Shown here piece by piece: positions 29,126-39,750 of a DNA stretch of 64,000 nt. Numbering within the stretch: the first letter of the stretch is position 1; each line of letters begins with the position of its first letter. The stretch lies in the NCBI GenBank assembly GCA_951799405.1, contig OX637337.1, forward strand, positions 3,968,001 through 4,032,000. The letters run 5' to 3'. Origin of the DNA: Agapetus fuscipes (lineage: Eukaryota; Arthropoda; Insecta; Trichoptera; Glossosomatidae). The notes under the pieces were generated by a model. That model ran no database searches. It saw only the letters and a list, made by a program, of their open reading frames with translations, and was not told the origin of the DNA. A program made the translations under genes and the position numbers.

Positions 29126-29795
29126 AAAAATTGCGTTTTGCCCTAGATTTCCGTGTTTGATTTTATACGACTCATATAGTAAATGCGAGGGTCGTATAAA
29201 ATGTTCGAGACATTGTTGCCGCTGTTTTTTTCTGTCTTTGTTTTATCTACAGGCACAACAAAAAATCCAAACATTAATTCAAATCTTTGTTGATTCACAG
29301 CAGTTAATTAATCCAATTAAAGTTTTTGATCACAATCTCTTCTTTATATTGTTCGGTCGCTTGTTTTACCACCACGAGGTATTTTTATGCATACATATTT
29401 TTTTACTTCTCTCCATTTTGAGTTTATTATGAGACACCAAGAACAAAAAGTCATTGTGTTGAATATGATTTTTTTTATTATCATTCTTTTTTTTTCAAGG
29501 CAATTGTTAAAATTGAAAAGAAAAAGATGTCTCCGAGATTCATTATCTTTATTTTTGTATTTTTTGAATGAATGAAAAAAAGACACTGTGTGAAACACGG
29601 AAACGTGCTGTTTTGTTTCCACTTTAATGAATAGATAGGTACTGTAATATGTTATTTTTTCTTGAATGAAATTTTAATTACAACCTTCTTATATGGTCGA
29701 CAATAAAATGTACTCAAAGCAGACTTATAAAAAAACGTAAAAAAATGCGGATTATAATGTACTAATAACCACAGAGCTGACAGAATTCACTGTTT
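29126..29795. other. No recognised feature
   Basis: A+T-rich, with overlapping frames of 60-137 codons on both strands that show no motif; these are attributed to low complexity. Confidence 0.45.
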
Positions 29796-29797
29796 TG

Positions 29798-30030
29798 TCG
29801 ATAGCTCAATTGGTAGATTGGTTGCACTCTTTATCGAGAGCTAGGGTTCAATCTACCCCGAGTTAGTCAGAAATTATTTCCGTTTCGGTGGTGTTTTCAA
29901 ACCCAAAATAAATACCGGCAAAGAGCTGGGAATCCCTAAATTCAAATGTAGAGATGGGCTTTCTTATCTGTAAAAATGAATAGGTTTTGCTTGCCGCATG
30001 CGACTTCTTCGGAGACAATGTTTGAATTTT
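29798..30030 (+). mobile_element. SINE-B copy
   Basis: Head GTCGATAGCTCAATTGGTAG and B-box-like GGGTTCAATCTACC, then AATTATTTCCGTTTCGGTGG, AATAAATACCGGCAAAGAGC and CCGCATGCGACTTCTTCGG. Confidence 0.8.
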
Positions 30031-30071
30031 TCGGCATGTAGCGAAATGCATATTTGAAAAATAATTGTTTT

Positions 30072-30152
30072 TTTTTCTCCGCCGGGAATCAAACCCACGA
30101 CCTTCCCATTGCAAGTGCGAGTTGCTAACCACTAAACTTTGGACCTGTCGTG
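30072..30152 (-). mobile_element. SINE-A head fragment
   Basis: TCTCCGCCGGGAATCAAACC and CACGACCTTCCCATTG, then CTAACCACTAAACTTTGGAC, the complement of a SINE-A tRNA-like head. No body attached. Confidence 0.7.
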
Positions 30153-30605
30153 ATGTACATTGAAAATACAAAGAAAACCAGATTGCCGCATACAATAGGA
30201 TACGCGTGGGAAGATTCGAGTCCCAAAATCTGATTAATTTGAATTTTATGGGAGCGTTATTAAATTATAAACTAGTATTTTAGACTTTTGGGTCGCCTCC
30301 CCGTTTATGGTCATTGTAAATATAATGGCGCGTCATGACGACCCTAAAACAAGGTCAGGGTCATAAAAGGTAACGGCAGAGACCGTTTCTTATTTTATTG
30401 CCGGACAATCAATGTGTCTCCGACATGTCACTTACTCTCTAGCTGTGCCTCGACCTGACAGGACTATGTGACTGAATCTAGAAAGGCGGTCAACACTTTT
30501 ATTTTAATACTTTTTTATTATTTGATTTATTAAAAATGTGTCATTTTTTTGTAGACTTTATTCTGAATATGTAAGAATAAATTTATTTACATATATTTTA
30601 ACGAT
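30153..30605. other. No recognised feature
   Basis: Moderate-complexity spacer with no shared family noticed. Confidence 0.4.
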
Positions 30606-30609
30606 ATTT

Positions 30610-30890
30610 ATCAAAGGAAAATATCAAGACACCTTTTTAAGGAAGAAGGAAGTAACTCCGAAATTGAGGTTTTTGACTTATTTCCATTTGTGAAGGTAAC
30701 AAATCATTATATTCATTCCAAGATGACAGCCGTCTCTGTTATCTCTTTTAAATTCATTTATAAATTAATGTAAAAAATAGTTTAGGCATTGTTCTCCTTG
30801 GAATAAAAAACATTCAATTGGCTCTCCTGCAAAATTATCTTTTCTGACTTAGTGCTGTCTTCCTTGGTGCAGTCGATATGTGAATTCTAA
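30610..30890 (+). repeat. Family F repeat
   Basis: GGAAGAAGGAAGTAACTCCG, CATTCCAAGATGACAGCCGT, AACATTCAATTGGCTCTCCT and TGACTTAGTGCTGTCTTCCT. All appear in inverted orientation at 53.50-53.76 kb over about 270 bp. Confidence 0.75.
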
Positions 30891-31004
30891 TCTCGATTGT
30901 AAAAATATTATATGTTGTTTTTTTCCAATAAAAAAAAAAAAAAAAAATTTAAATAAATATTCCATTGATTTCTTTCCTGATCCCTATTTTTGTGAGCATC
31001 GTTG

Positions 31005-31155
31005 ACTTCTAGGTGGGTATGAGGCTGACCACTTTTGACCAAGGTTGGAAAAATATGAAAAGTCTATGTTCATTTGTGGCTTAGATTTTAATTTGTAACT
31101 ACACATGCAGCATTTGTTTGTGGGCATGTTTTTAATATGAATTTTAAAATGTTAA
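31005..31155 (+). mobile_element. Degenerate TREP
   Basis: GGTGGGTATGAGGCTGACCA, TATGTTCATTTGTGGCTTAG, CTACACATGCAGCATTTG and TGTGGGCATGTTTTTAATAT in TREP order with deletions. Confidence 0.55.
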
Positions 31156-31340
31156 TATATATTGGCAACACAGATTATAGTCTCATTAAGCCCGCAATAA
31201 TTATGTCCAATCTCATATTTCAAACTATTTTTTTTTACTCTGCTACGGATGATTTAACTCTCTTGTTGAGAGCTAAACAACAGCGGATTATTGGTGAGTC
31301 CTATCTCTGTTTCCTAGACTCCAATCCTTATTGATTACAC
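31156..31340. other. No recognised feature
   Basis: A 65-codon plus-strand frame here shows no motif. Confidence 0.4.
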
Positions 31341-31425
31341 TGGCCTGATTGGGCTCTTGAGGTGTGATACACACAAAAACAGCGCTCACCATTATAAATC
31401 ATCCTAATGTTATTGTTTAAACGGC
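31341..31425 (+). mobile_element. Type 1 tail alone (LINE or SINE 3' end)
   Basis: GGCCTGATTGGGCTCTTGAG, GTGTGATACACACAAAAACA, GCGCTCACCATTATAAATCA. The upstream word GGCCTGATT is not SINE-A sequence and recurs at 53764, so this is probably a 5'-truncated partner LINE rather than a SINE. Confidence 0.6.
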
Positions 31426-31840
31426 ATAACAGATCTTTCAATAAAGCGAAACAGAATCTTACTTTTTTAGTTAAATTTATGTTAACGTCAAAAATACTAA
31501 TATTGTATCAAAAATTGTGAGAAATGAAATATATAATATTTCTTTCATTCTATGATGCAACATGAAAATAAGAAATATTAAACATAGGTGAATTTTGTTT
31601 GATCTTAAATCTTTCATGTCTTTGGTTAGCTCGATTGAGACCACTTGAGATTTGAATGTATCAATTTATAATTCAGTATTAGATATTTCCTTATCTCCTA
31701 ATGTATGTGCAGCCATACTACTAAGATTCAAACGGAAACGAACTAGACTCTGAAATAGTTTAAAGTCTTATCTTTAACCACTGCTCTAAGTGGCACGCGA
31801 CAAAACAAATCGAAAATCTAATTTAGACATTACTTTTATT
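31426..31840. other. No recognised feature
   Basis: A+T-rich spacer. Confidence 0.4.
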
Positions 31841-31844
31841 TTAT

Positions 31845-32035
31845 TGTTATGTTTGTACGCGGGTTCAATTAATTATTAAATTAAAGCTGCAGTTATTTAT
31901 TTTACACAATTTACTTCAGATACAGAGTCACGTCACACCTTTGCAATACTACAGTCACATCCTGGAGATGAAGCTAATCCCCGTCTATGGAGCAAGGAGT
32001 GTCACGTCGATGATGATGTATGTATATCTCCTAAT
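31845..32035. mobile_element. LTR2 fragment
   Basis: TGTTATGTTTGTACGCGGG, then ATTTATTTTACACAATTTAC, matching the start of LTR2 at 26.8 kb. The far end is missing and LTR1 begins at 32040. Confidence 0.55.
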
Positions 32036-32039
32036 ATAT

Positions 32040-32457
32040 TGTTATGTAAATAACAAATAGGTACTATAAATGTTAGGTAGGTAAGTAGGTGTATTAATAG
32101 CCGATGAGAGTTGGAGTAATTATTATAGGTACCTAGGAAGGAGACATTCAATTATGTAACTACTGCAAGCTTTTTGTTCTGGAAGGTTCTAGCAAAGTTG
32201 GCTTCTAGCTACTACTGTCTTTAGGAGTATAAAGGGCTGCAAGCGGCTCGCAAGAGTCAGTCGATATACGTCGCTCTGCTTCTGAACAAGATAGACATTG
32301 AAGACCATCTGTGAAGTAAATGTAAAGTGCTAAACCATAAATGTGAATTGTTAAAAGTAAATATAAATTGTTAAATAAATCTAAGTGTAAAATAAATATC
32401 CATGAAAGAAGACCAGTTTTATTTATTAAAAGACTTTTGACCCCTAAAAATACAACA
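32040..32457 (+). mobile_element. Solo LTR (LTR1-related, 418 bp) with ATAT target duplication
   Basis: Starts TGTTATGTAAATA and ends AAATACAACA. ATAT lies at 32036-32039 and 32458-32461. TATA-like GAGTATAAAGGGC at about 32225, then AAATAAATATCCATGAAAGA and AGACCAG near the 3' side parallel the layout of the 7.2 kb LTR. The middle is diverged, so this is a sister subfamily. No internal coding region remains. Confidence 0.8.
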
Positions 32458-32461
32458 ATAT

Positions 32462-32875
32462 TATATAGGTACCTTTTCACTTAAATCATTATTTTTTTGT
32501 TATTTCAAGCCCATGTTTACAAGATGTTTTCTAGATTTTTAGCAAATCACTATAATAAATTGCCGTATGATCTATTTAGCAACGCTTCTTTTAGCGCAAA
32601 ACGCAATAAATAATCACGGCTAACACTAAAATATTGCTAAAAACAATAAATCAACGAGTGTTTATCGAAAATCAATGATCTATTGCAAATATTATCCAAA
32701 TCCGGGAAGCGGTTTTTTTTTTGCTTTTGATTAATAACTTTCGCACAAAATTTAATGTAGGTAATCGTAGCTGGTGCAAAGGTGATGAAATGTATTGAGA
32801 AAAATACATATATTCATTGAATGTTTAAATACTGAAGAAGTCCAACGCAGATATGAGTGAAACATAATATCGCAC
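32462..32875. other. No recognised feature
   Basis: A+T-rich spacer. Confidence 0.45.
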
Positions 32876-32878
32876 GCT

Positions 32879-33580
32879 TTTTTTTTTTTTTTTTTAAGGA
32901 ATCCTGTGCGGGAGGCTCCCCAATTCTTGTGAGTCTTGGGGGTCTATGTCACCCTGGAAGGGTGCCGCAGAGGTGTTGCTTGAGTTCTTGGTTCTGTCGT
33001 GAGGCGCTGCAAGGAAGTGGTGATTGGTGTTGGTTTTGAATAAAACCGGATTAAATTGGGAAGGGAACACAGATACTGGTAGACCATTCCATAAACGGGC
33101 AGTTTGGCAAAGGAATGAGTCATGAAAACGCCAAGTTCTCATAGTTTTCAGATCGACTGCAAAGGGATGAATGAGAGTCGTACTACGAGTTTCCCTTTCT
33201 GAAAAGCGAGGGGGAGGGATTAATGAATGGAGCTCATTAGAACAAGCTCCGTGGTAATATCGATAAAAAAAGACTGAGCATTCCAACTTTTCTTCTGTGC
33301 TGGAGCGGCTGCAGATCGGATGTCAGAGAAGGATCATTGATCAACCTCACTGCCCTCCTTTGCACAGAATCAAGTTGGTCACTCAACTTCTTGGACATAC
33401 CACACCAGAGATGGCTGCCATACTCGATAATGGGGCGGATTTGGGATTTATACAGAGTCAATAACTGGGCTGAAGTAAAAACCTACGGGCTCTGTATAAT
33501 ATGCCGAGTCGCCGGAAAGCGGAAGTTGTGCGAGACTCAATAGCATCATGGTATTTTAACTCTGATGACAGAGAAACACC
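32879..33580 (-). pseudogene. LINE 3' end with poly(A), reverse transcriptase C-terminal region
   Basis: On the minus strand three overlapping frames read in order: VGVSLSSELKYHDAIESRTT, then TLYKSQIRPIIEYGSHLWCG with SVQRRAVRLINDPSLTSDLQ, then YRYYHGACSNELHSLIPPPR and FHDSFLCQTARLWNGLPVSV. This series is the part downstream of the catalytic domain in jockey/CR1-group non-LTR elements. Frameshifts lie near 33460 and in the A-run near 33265. The 3' end carries CACCTCTGCGGCACCCTTCC, CATAGACCCCCAAGACTC, ATTGGGGAGCCTCCCGCAC, AGGATTCCTT and a poly(A) run. This is the SINE-A type 2 tail. Confidence 0.85.
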
Positions 33581-33581
33581 A

Positions 33582-33833
33582 ACACGCTTAATCATAAAGA
33601 GCAATAACTCAAAAAATAAGAATGTTGGGAAATCACGTTTGAAGTTCAGACAACCAGTACAACTTGTATGGGATGAAAAAGGCGGCCGATGTTTTATCTC
33701 GGTCATATTCGTCCAAATTGAACGGCTGTTACATTATACCTATTCTTCTCGCATTGTTCTTGCGTTTTATTACAAAATCTCGATTTTCCCAATTTTTGAG
33801 TTATTGCTCTTTATAATTAAACGTGCGATATGT
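33582..33833. mobile_element. MITE-like element with about 30 bp terminal inverted repeats
   Basis: GCTTAATCATAAAGAGCAAT plus AACTCAAAAAAT faces ATTTTTGAGTTATTGCTCTT plus TATAATTAAACG. Total about 250 bp with no coding capacity. It sits at the upstream edge of the LINE fragment. Confidence 0.7.
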
Positions 33834-34114
33834 AAGCTTTAGCTGCAATGGAATATGGCAACGTTTGTACTATTTCGATTTACAGTTTACGAGCGCACAC
33901 AGTTTGTTCAAAAGGAATAACAATGGAATGACACACAGGTCAAGTAGCTCAGAATTCGAAGTTATTTTGCATTACCTGCATCGTGATCCTATAATTGGAT
34001 ACATCTTTTAAGTCTAAAAAATCCAATACATTTCCATTTTTTTACCCACTCTGTCCCCTTCTTCAAATCAGATCAGCCTTTAAAAGGCCTCTGTATCCTG
34101 GCTTATTTTATAAA

Positions 34115-34300
34115 TGGTGACCCAGGAAGTCCAAACAGGGAGAAAGGAAACCTCAATTGAGGTGGCTGGACGAAATCAAGGAAACTGCGAATGTCTGAGC
34201 AAAGCAGACGATAGAAAGCCATCAAGAAGATTGGAGGAGACTTTCTTCCGAGAGTGGACTGGAAAAGGTTGAGGAAGAAGAAAGAAGAATATGCTCAAGT
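34115..34300 (+). pseudogene. RTE-like LINE 3' fragment
   Basis: Reading the plus strand with frameshifts gives ...PRKSKQGERKPQLRWLDEIK and HQEDWRRL...EEEERR, matching the segment at 50.1-50.3 kb. The D-I-K/R...W-R-L pattern is typical of the extreme C-terminus of RTE-type non-LTR elements. Confidence 0.6.
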
Positions 34301-34745
34301 GCGTTTAGGTCGGGATTGAGGACATGTTTGTTTCGGTTGAATATTGAAAAGTTGAATTTGAATTGAATTTGAAGTTGAATATTGAAAGTTGAATAGTGCG
34401 TTTGCAGTGATTTATCACAAAACGGCACTATAAATATTCTCTTATTATAAATATGCACTTTGCCAGTCTTTCGTCATTGGGGTGAACCTAAAATATCTAT
34501 ATTCATGGATGAGTCAATCAATGTTTATTCGACACTTGAAGAGGCACGGCTTATCTTAAAATATGAGCAGTTCCAAGAGACCAACGTTCATTTTAGAGTT
34601 ATTTCTGGGTCTCTTGAAAGCACGAGTCAAATGATAAGTAACTTCTAAAAATATGAAGCACTCACCGAGAGGAATTCCTGCGTATTGATTACTCATTTTT
34701 CATAATCACAGTCGTAAAATAATCAACAGTAAAAGAGTTTTACGT
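34301..34745. other. No recognised feature
   Basis: Short internal duplication GAATTTGAATTGAATTTGAA at about 34355. A 62-codon frame at 34460-34648 has no recognisable motif. Confidence 0.4.
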
Positions 34746-34747
34746 AT

Positions 34748-35075
34748 TTTTATGTTTTTATGCGAGTTCAAACTGCGTTGATTTATTTCACATTCGATCC
34801 GTACACGGAGTCACTTTACACTTGAGCAAAACAGGGTTTTAATCATCTGAAGCACGAGAGCAATTCGCTCCCTATTTCATATTAAAAATATAGATCATTC
34901 TCGAAACATGGAGAATCGATACTTGATAGATTTTGCCAGAACATTTTACCTAGCGCTCAAGTAATCTCGAACTAATGCAAATCCTTATAAGTACCTAACA
35001 TATATTTATTTCAGGAGAGACTTATACAGACACTAACATGGACAATCTACAACACACAATTAAATATTCGTAACA
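34748..35075. mobile_element. Solo LTR2, diverged, GTAT target duplication
   Basis: Homologous to 26782-27152 (ATTCTCGAAACATGGAGAAT; TCAAGTAATCTCGAACTAAT; ATATTCGTAACA). GTAT precedes at 34744-34747 and follows at 35076-35079. The left terminus has lost the TG. Confidence 0.65.
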
Positions 35076-35254
35076 GTATGTCAAAGTAAGAAATAAAAAA
35101 AGAACTCGAAGCAGAACATACTGAAGTTTGGTGAGTTCTGCAAAGCCTGGATAGCCTGCGACTCTGGCAGATTTACCGTAAAAAAAACACCTCGATTTTC
35201 TTTCTATTTTCATTTAAAGAATTAGAATTTAAAACCATTATCTTCATAATTTAT
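35076..35254. other. Short spacer
   Basis: Nothing recognised. Confidence 0.4.
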
Positions 35255-35460
35255 ATACAAAAAATATGTGGAAGGAACAGTTGAAAAGGAAAACCAAGAA
35301 AGAAGTGCTGGATCAGATTGGTGACATTGTGAAAGAAAGGGATAAACAAAGCAAATGTACAAAAAAGCAATGTATGGGAAAGGAGATGGGTATGAATGAA
35401 GGTAAAGAGCTATGCAGGGATAGGAAAAAATGGAAAGGCTCTGACCATATTTGGTTCTTC
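35255..35460 (+). pseudogene. LINE-G coding remnant
   Basis: The plus frame reads QLKRKTKKEVLDQIGDIVKE, then MGMNEGKELCRDRKKWKGSD, the same order as the 23.1-23.3 kb copy. No GTTACA tail remains. Confidence 0.65.
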
Positions 35461-35950
35461 AAAATTTGGCGTCACCAATCATATTAGCGGTTTCAAAACG
35501 TAACAAAGATTGTGACAGTCGGTATAGTGTTCCAACATCGATTCATGTGTGATCATTAGTGACTCTTTGGATTTGGGTTATCATGGGATTGAGCTCCTAA
35601 AGCTTTGATTTATACCACAAATGCTCACATTCGAGATGACCTATGGCTCACGGCGCCTTTTAGCGGTGCTTTTTGTGGGAAAAAGACGAGTTCGCGGCAG
35701 ATTTGTGAGCGGGTCTGCACCGCACAATCAGTAGCTGTCGTTTTTTAATTAATACCGCTTGTTCCAAGTCATCCGAGAGAGATTACAACCAGAAATATCG
35801 ACCGCTGACTTATGGCAAGTTGGGGAATAAATTATGTCTCGCAGCTCTAAAAGTTGTTTTCACAACGGTGAAAATATGTGATGCCATTAGTTTTGTGTGG
35901 ATTAGTCACCACGGATTAAATCTCCTTTCTTTTCTTGTTTCGTGTCATCT
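35461..35950. other. No recognised feature
   Basis: Includes a region with more balanced composition at 35630-35720; no frame or repeat was identified. Confidence 0.4.
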
Positions 35951-36049
35951 ATGATCTAACATTTAAGATTCATATTTCATGCAAGTCTACAAGAAGATAC
36001 AGTATACTCAAATCTTCCTTATACGTATCCTGAAATAGGTATGTGTCAG

Positions 36050-36570
36050 AAGTTATTTTTTTCTCTAGTTTCAATCCTGAGATTGGCTTGCAACAATTTC
36101 TTTCACTCTTCTCCTCCATTCTTCCCTGTCTTGTGCGGCTCTTAAGGTCTGCATATGATGAGCAGCGCACGTCCACCAACAGGTCCTCCAGGTATTCTTG
36201 GCGTAGGCGTCCCTAGAGTTGGTCCCCTCGGTCATCCCCTCCATTATGACATGCAAGATACCTTCCTGTTGTATTACATGGCCGATCCATCATGCACACC
36301 TTTTGGACAAGGTCCTGAGCAGATGCCTTCCTCCTTGGATTCTTTGGAGAACCTCCTCATTTGTAGTGTGGTCTCTCCAGGAAATTCCTAGTAGTCTTCT
36401 ATATGACCACATCTCGAAAGCCTCTAGTCTCCGTTTATCTCTATGGATAGGCACCATGTTTCGCAGCCGTACATCAAGATACTCCATACATGGACGCTCA
36501 TACTTAGCTGTATATTTTCTCAAAAGGTGGAAGTCCTTAGGATGAAGTAAAAAGCATCGGCACGACAAAA
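36050..36570 (-). pseudogene. LINE 3' coding fragment (second RTE-like family)
   Basis: On the minus strand: YGCETW-type motif near 36460, RRLEAFEMWSYRRLLGISWR, DHTTNEEVLQRIQGGRHLL, then after frameshifts CHVIMEGMTEGTNSRDAYAK and AAQDREEWRRRVKEIVASQ. The AFEMW.YRR..I.W.D..TNEEVL block is a hallmark of the C-terminal region of many animal non-LTR polyproteins. The fragment at 47.88-48.09 kb is from the same or a sister family. Confidence 0.8.
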
Positions 36571-36649
36571 CAAGAATCTTGAGGTCTCAGAACTTTCCCC
36601 ATGACATCATTGCACAAACCCTCATACCCGTTCCGTGCACACGCCTCAT

Positions 36650-36833
36650 GTAATTTCGCGCTTAGAAATACTGCATGTGCAATTAATAACTAAAATCCAA
36701 ACCTCAAATGGACATAAGCCCTGCAACTTTTGTTGACCTTCCCTCAAACAGAGGTGTCAATGAAAAAGTTAACCAATATGTACAGCATAGGATGTCAACC
36801 TCATATCAACCTATAAGTCAAGGAACCTGTAAC
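36650..36833 (-). mobile_element. TREP, directly downstream of LINE-G
   Basis: From CGCGCTTAGAAATACTGC to ACCTATAAGTCAAGGAAC on the minus strand. Its 5' end abuts the (GTTACA) end of LINE-G at 36834 without spacer. Confidence 0.85.
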
Positions 36834-37020
36834 TGTAACTCTGTCACCATTCCACTAGGGGTGGCCAGAGCATCTGCAGAGCTGCCTCCATTTCTTCCTA
36901 TCCTTACATACCTCTTTCAATTCATTCATATCCATCACCTTTTTCATGCATTGTCTTCTTTTAAACCAGCTTTGTATATCCCATTATTTCACAATCTCCT
37001 CCGATTATTTATATTTTTTA
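36834..37020 (-). pseudogene. LINE-G 3' end
   Basis: On the minus strand: AAGGTGATGGATATGAATGA, ATTGAAAGAGGTATGTAAGG, GGAGGCAGCTCTGCAGATGC, CCACCCCTAGTGGAATGGTG, ACAGAGTTACAGTTACAG. Confidence 0.75.
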
Positions 37021-37021
37021 A

Positions 37022-37740
37022 TTTCTTTGCCTCCTGTGAAAAGTGATACAACTCGAGTTATACCCTTTTTGAGTTTTTTGCATATAAATAATCAGAAAAA
37101 AATTAGCATTTTTTTGGTCTTACTCACATTCTTTTATCTGCTATAGTTAAGGAGATAATTTGGTGAAAAGTGATATAACTGGCAGGATTTTGGCAAAAAA
37201 AAAGTGAAAATAGATATAAGTCAAGTTGTACCGCTTTAAGGTGTATTTGAGACCAAAAACAACTTTGGCTATTCAAAAAAATATTTATAGGGTTAGCTTT
37301 CTATATATTTAAAAGAATTGAAAATATTTTTTTTTATTTTTTTTTCCTTCAAATCAGCTGGTAATATGCCAAAAACCATTTAAAAAAGGCTGACTTTCCA
37401 GCGCGACTCACTTGTTATTCATAAATATTTCAATGCCAAATATTTCATTTTTCGATAAAGTATTTATTCAGTTAAATTGAGACGATTTTCGAAAATTCAT
37501 TTTTTACTTATTTACTGAGTTATAAATTTTGTTTCAAAATGTGTTTACGTAATATTTTTTTGTACGCGTTTTTAGTTCCTCCTGATCATTTTCCGCAAAT
37601 ATCACATCGTGGTTAAGTGAAACAAATGTTTTTAATTGTTTTCGTACATATTTTATTTGTCTAACAAAAAGAGGTAACATGTAAAGGCCTCTTGTAATTT
37701 TCGATTTTTGTTAATTTTCTATTTTTTACATAGATGGCGT
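37022..37740 (+). repeat. Family I repeat, plus copy
   Basis: GCCTCCTGTGAAAAGTGATA and AGTGATACAACTCGAGTTAT with further AAAGTGATATAACT-like words at 37163 and 37206. An inverted relative occupies 42.24-42.87 kb. The two copies bracket the satellite and SINE block. Class unknown. Confidence 0.55.
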
Positions 37741-37999
37741 TGGCCTATCCAATTTGATGGTTAGGCCGACAGAGGTGAAAAAACAGTTTTCTTGAAGACC
37801 GATCGGGACACATGTATACATTATGTTCACATATTATATACGTATAAAATATGCAATAGGTATATGTGTAAATAAAATATACAGAATACGCGTAAAAATT
37901 CCGATATATGTTGACGGTACGACGGAAAAGAGACATGAACACCATGTCGAGTCGATAGAGTCGATAATAATATAATTTTGTATTCATTTTCAGGATTCC

Positions 38000-39360
38000 A
38001 CGACATATCGATAAAAGACAATTCGTCCAACGATTACTCGGCCATAGACAAATCGGTCACACGACACTTCGTCCTCACGACTTTTCGGCAAACGAAATTT
38101 CGGTCAAAGACAAATCGGTCAACGACAACTCGTCCAACAACAACTCGGCCATAGACAAATCGGTCACACGACACTTCGTCTACACGACTTTTCGGCCAAC
38201 GACATTTCGGTCAAAGACAAATCGGTCAACGACAACCCGTCCAAAGACAACTCGGCCATAGACAAATCGGTCACACGACACTTCGTCCACACGACTTTTC
38301 GACCAACGACTTTTCGGTCAACGACATTTCGGTCAAAGACAAATCGGTCAACGACAGCCCGTCCAAAGACCCGGCCATAGACAAGTCGGTCACACGACAC
38401 TCCGTCCACACGACTTTTCGGCCAACAACATTTCGGTCAAAGACAAATCGGTCAACGACAACCCGTCCAAAGACAAGTCGGTCACACGACACTCCGTCCA
38501 CACGACTTTTCGGCCAATGACATTTCGGTCAAAGACAAATCGGTCAACGACAACCCGTCCAAAGACAAGTCGGTCACATGACACTCCGTCCACACGACTT
38601 TTCGGCCAATGACATTTCGGTCAAAGACAAATCGGTCAACGACAACCCGTCCAAAGACAAGTCGGTCACATGACACTCCGTCCACACGACTTTTCGGCCA
38701 ATGACATTTCGGTCAAAGACAAATCGGTCAACGACAACCCGTCCAAAGACAAGTCGGTCACACGACACTCCGTCCACACGACTTTTCGGCCAATGACATT
38801 TCGGTCAAAGACAAATCGGTCAACGACAACCCGTCCAAAGACAAGTCGGTCACACGACACTCCGTCCACACGACTTTTCGGCCAACGACATTTCGGTCAA
38901 AGACAAATCGGTCAACGACAACCTGTCCAAAGACAACTCGGCCATAGACAAGTCGGTCACACGACACTCCGTCCACACGACTTTTCGGCAAACGACATTT
39001 CGGTCAAAGACAAATCGGTCAACGACAGCCCGTCCAAAGACCCGGCCATAGACAAGTCGGTCACACGACACTCCGTCCACACGACTTTTCGGCCAACGAC
39101 ATTTCGGTCCAAGACAAATCGGTCAACGACAACCCGTCCAAAGACCCGGCCATAGACAAGTCGGTCACACGACACTCCGTCCACACGACTTTTCGGCTAA
39201 CGACATTTCGGTCAAAGACAAATCGGTCAACGACAACCCGTTCAAAGACAACTCGGCCATAGACAAATCGGTCACACGACACTTCGTCCACACGACTTTT
39301 CGGCCAACGACTTTTCGGTCAACGACATTTCGGTCAATGACATTTCGGTCACATACAATA
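38000..39360 (+). repeat. Satellite: 92/104-107 bp units made of 15 bp monomers
   Basis: The region 38400-38870 repeats with an exact 92 bp period. Flanking units are 104-107 bp or longer, because one more monomer such as AACTCGGCCATAGAC is present. Every monomer is a variant of about 15 bp on the pattern GACAaaTCGGTCAAC. Because 92 is not a multiple of 3 and stop codons are rare, all frames stay open and give repetitive 67-161 codon frames; these are artefacts. The array ends at GGTCACATACAATATATGG, a border shared with the short outpost at 55.79 kb. Confidence 0.9.
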
Positions 39361-39370
39361 TATGGTATTC

Positions 39371-39750
39371 AACCGGTCCGTAGTCTTATGATTTACACTT
39401 CTGACTCGTAAATGGAAGATTGTGTTTAGAGGGCTCTTGAGGTGTGATACACAAAAAAACAGCGCTCACCAAATAAATCATCCTAATTTTATTATTATTA
39501 TTGTGGGTTCGAATTCCAGCGGAGCACAAAAAAATATAAGTACCATTTATATTTTCAAATATGCCCTTTGCTTGGTGACAAAAAATCATATACCTTTCCC
39601 AAAGCCCGGTCACTAAAGGTCCATCCAGCATTAGAGCAACTGGGTCTTGCTTAAGAATTGGTAATTTCTACAGCGACGACCAAGCTCGCAGAGGGCTCTT
39701 GAGGTGTGATACACACAAAAACAACGCTCACCAAATAAATCATTATTTTT
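39371..39750 (+). mobile_element. SINE-A type 1 with an insertion in its B-box region
   Basis: Head (GGTCCGTAGTCTTATGATTT), a 75 bp insertion at 39425-39499, then GGGTTCGAATTCC, the full body, CAAGCTCG and the type 1 tail (GAGGGCTCTTGAGGTGTGAT). Confidence 0.85.
39425..39499 (+). mobile_element. 75 bp type 1 tail inserted on its own
   Basis: Consists of little more than GAGGGCTCTTGAGGTGTGAT, the hairpin region, AACAGCGCTCACCAAATAAA and (ATT)n. ATTGTG flanks it at 39419-39424 and 39500-39505. It is an extremely 5'-truncated SINE or LINE copy. Confidence 0.85.

Noticed and set aside
29344..29622. Small genes in the 29.1-29.8 kb A+T-rich spacer
   Set aside because: Overlapping frames on both strands with Phe/Leu/Lys/Ile-rich low-complexity translation and no motif.
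38670..39155. 161-codon repetitive protein gene
   Set aside because: It lies wholly inside the 15 bp-monomer satellite; comparable open frames exist on both strands and shift with each 92 bp unit.
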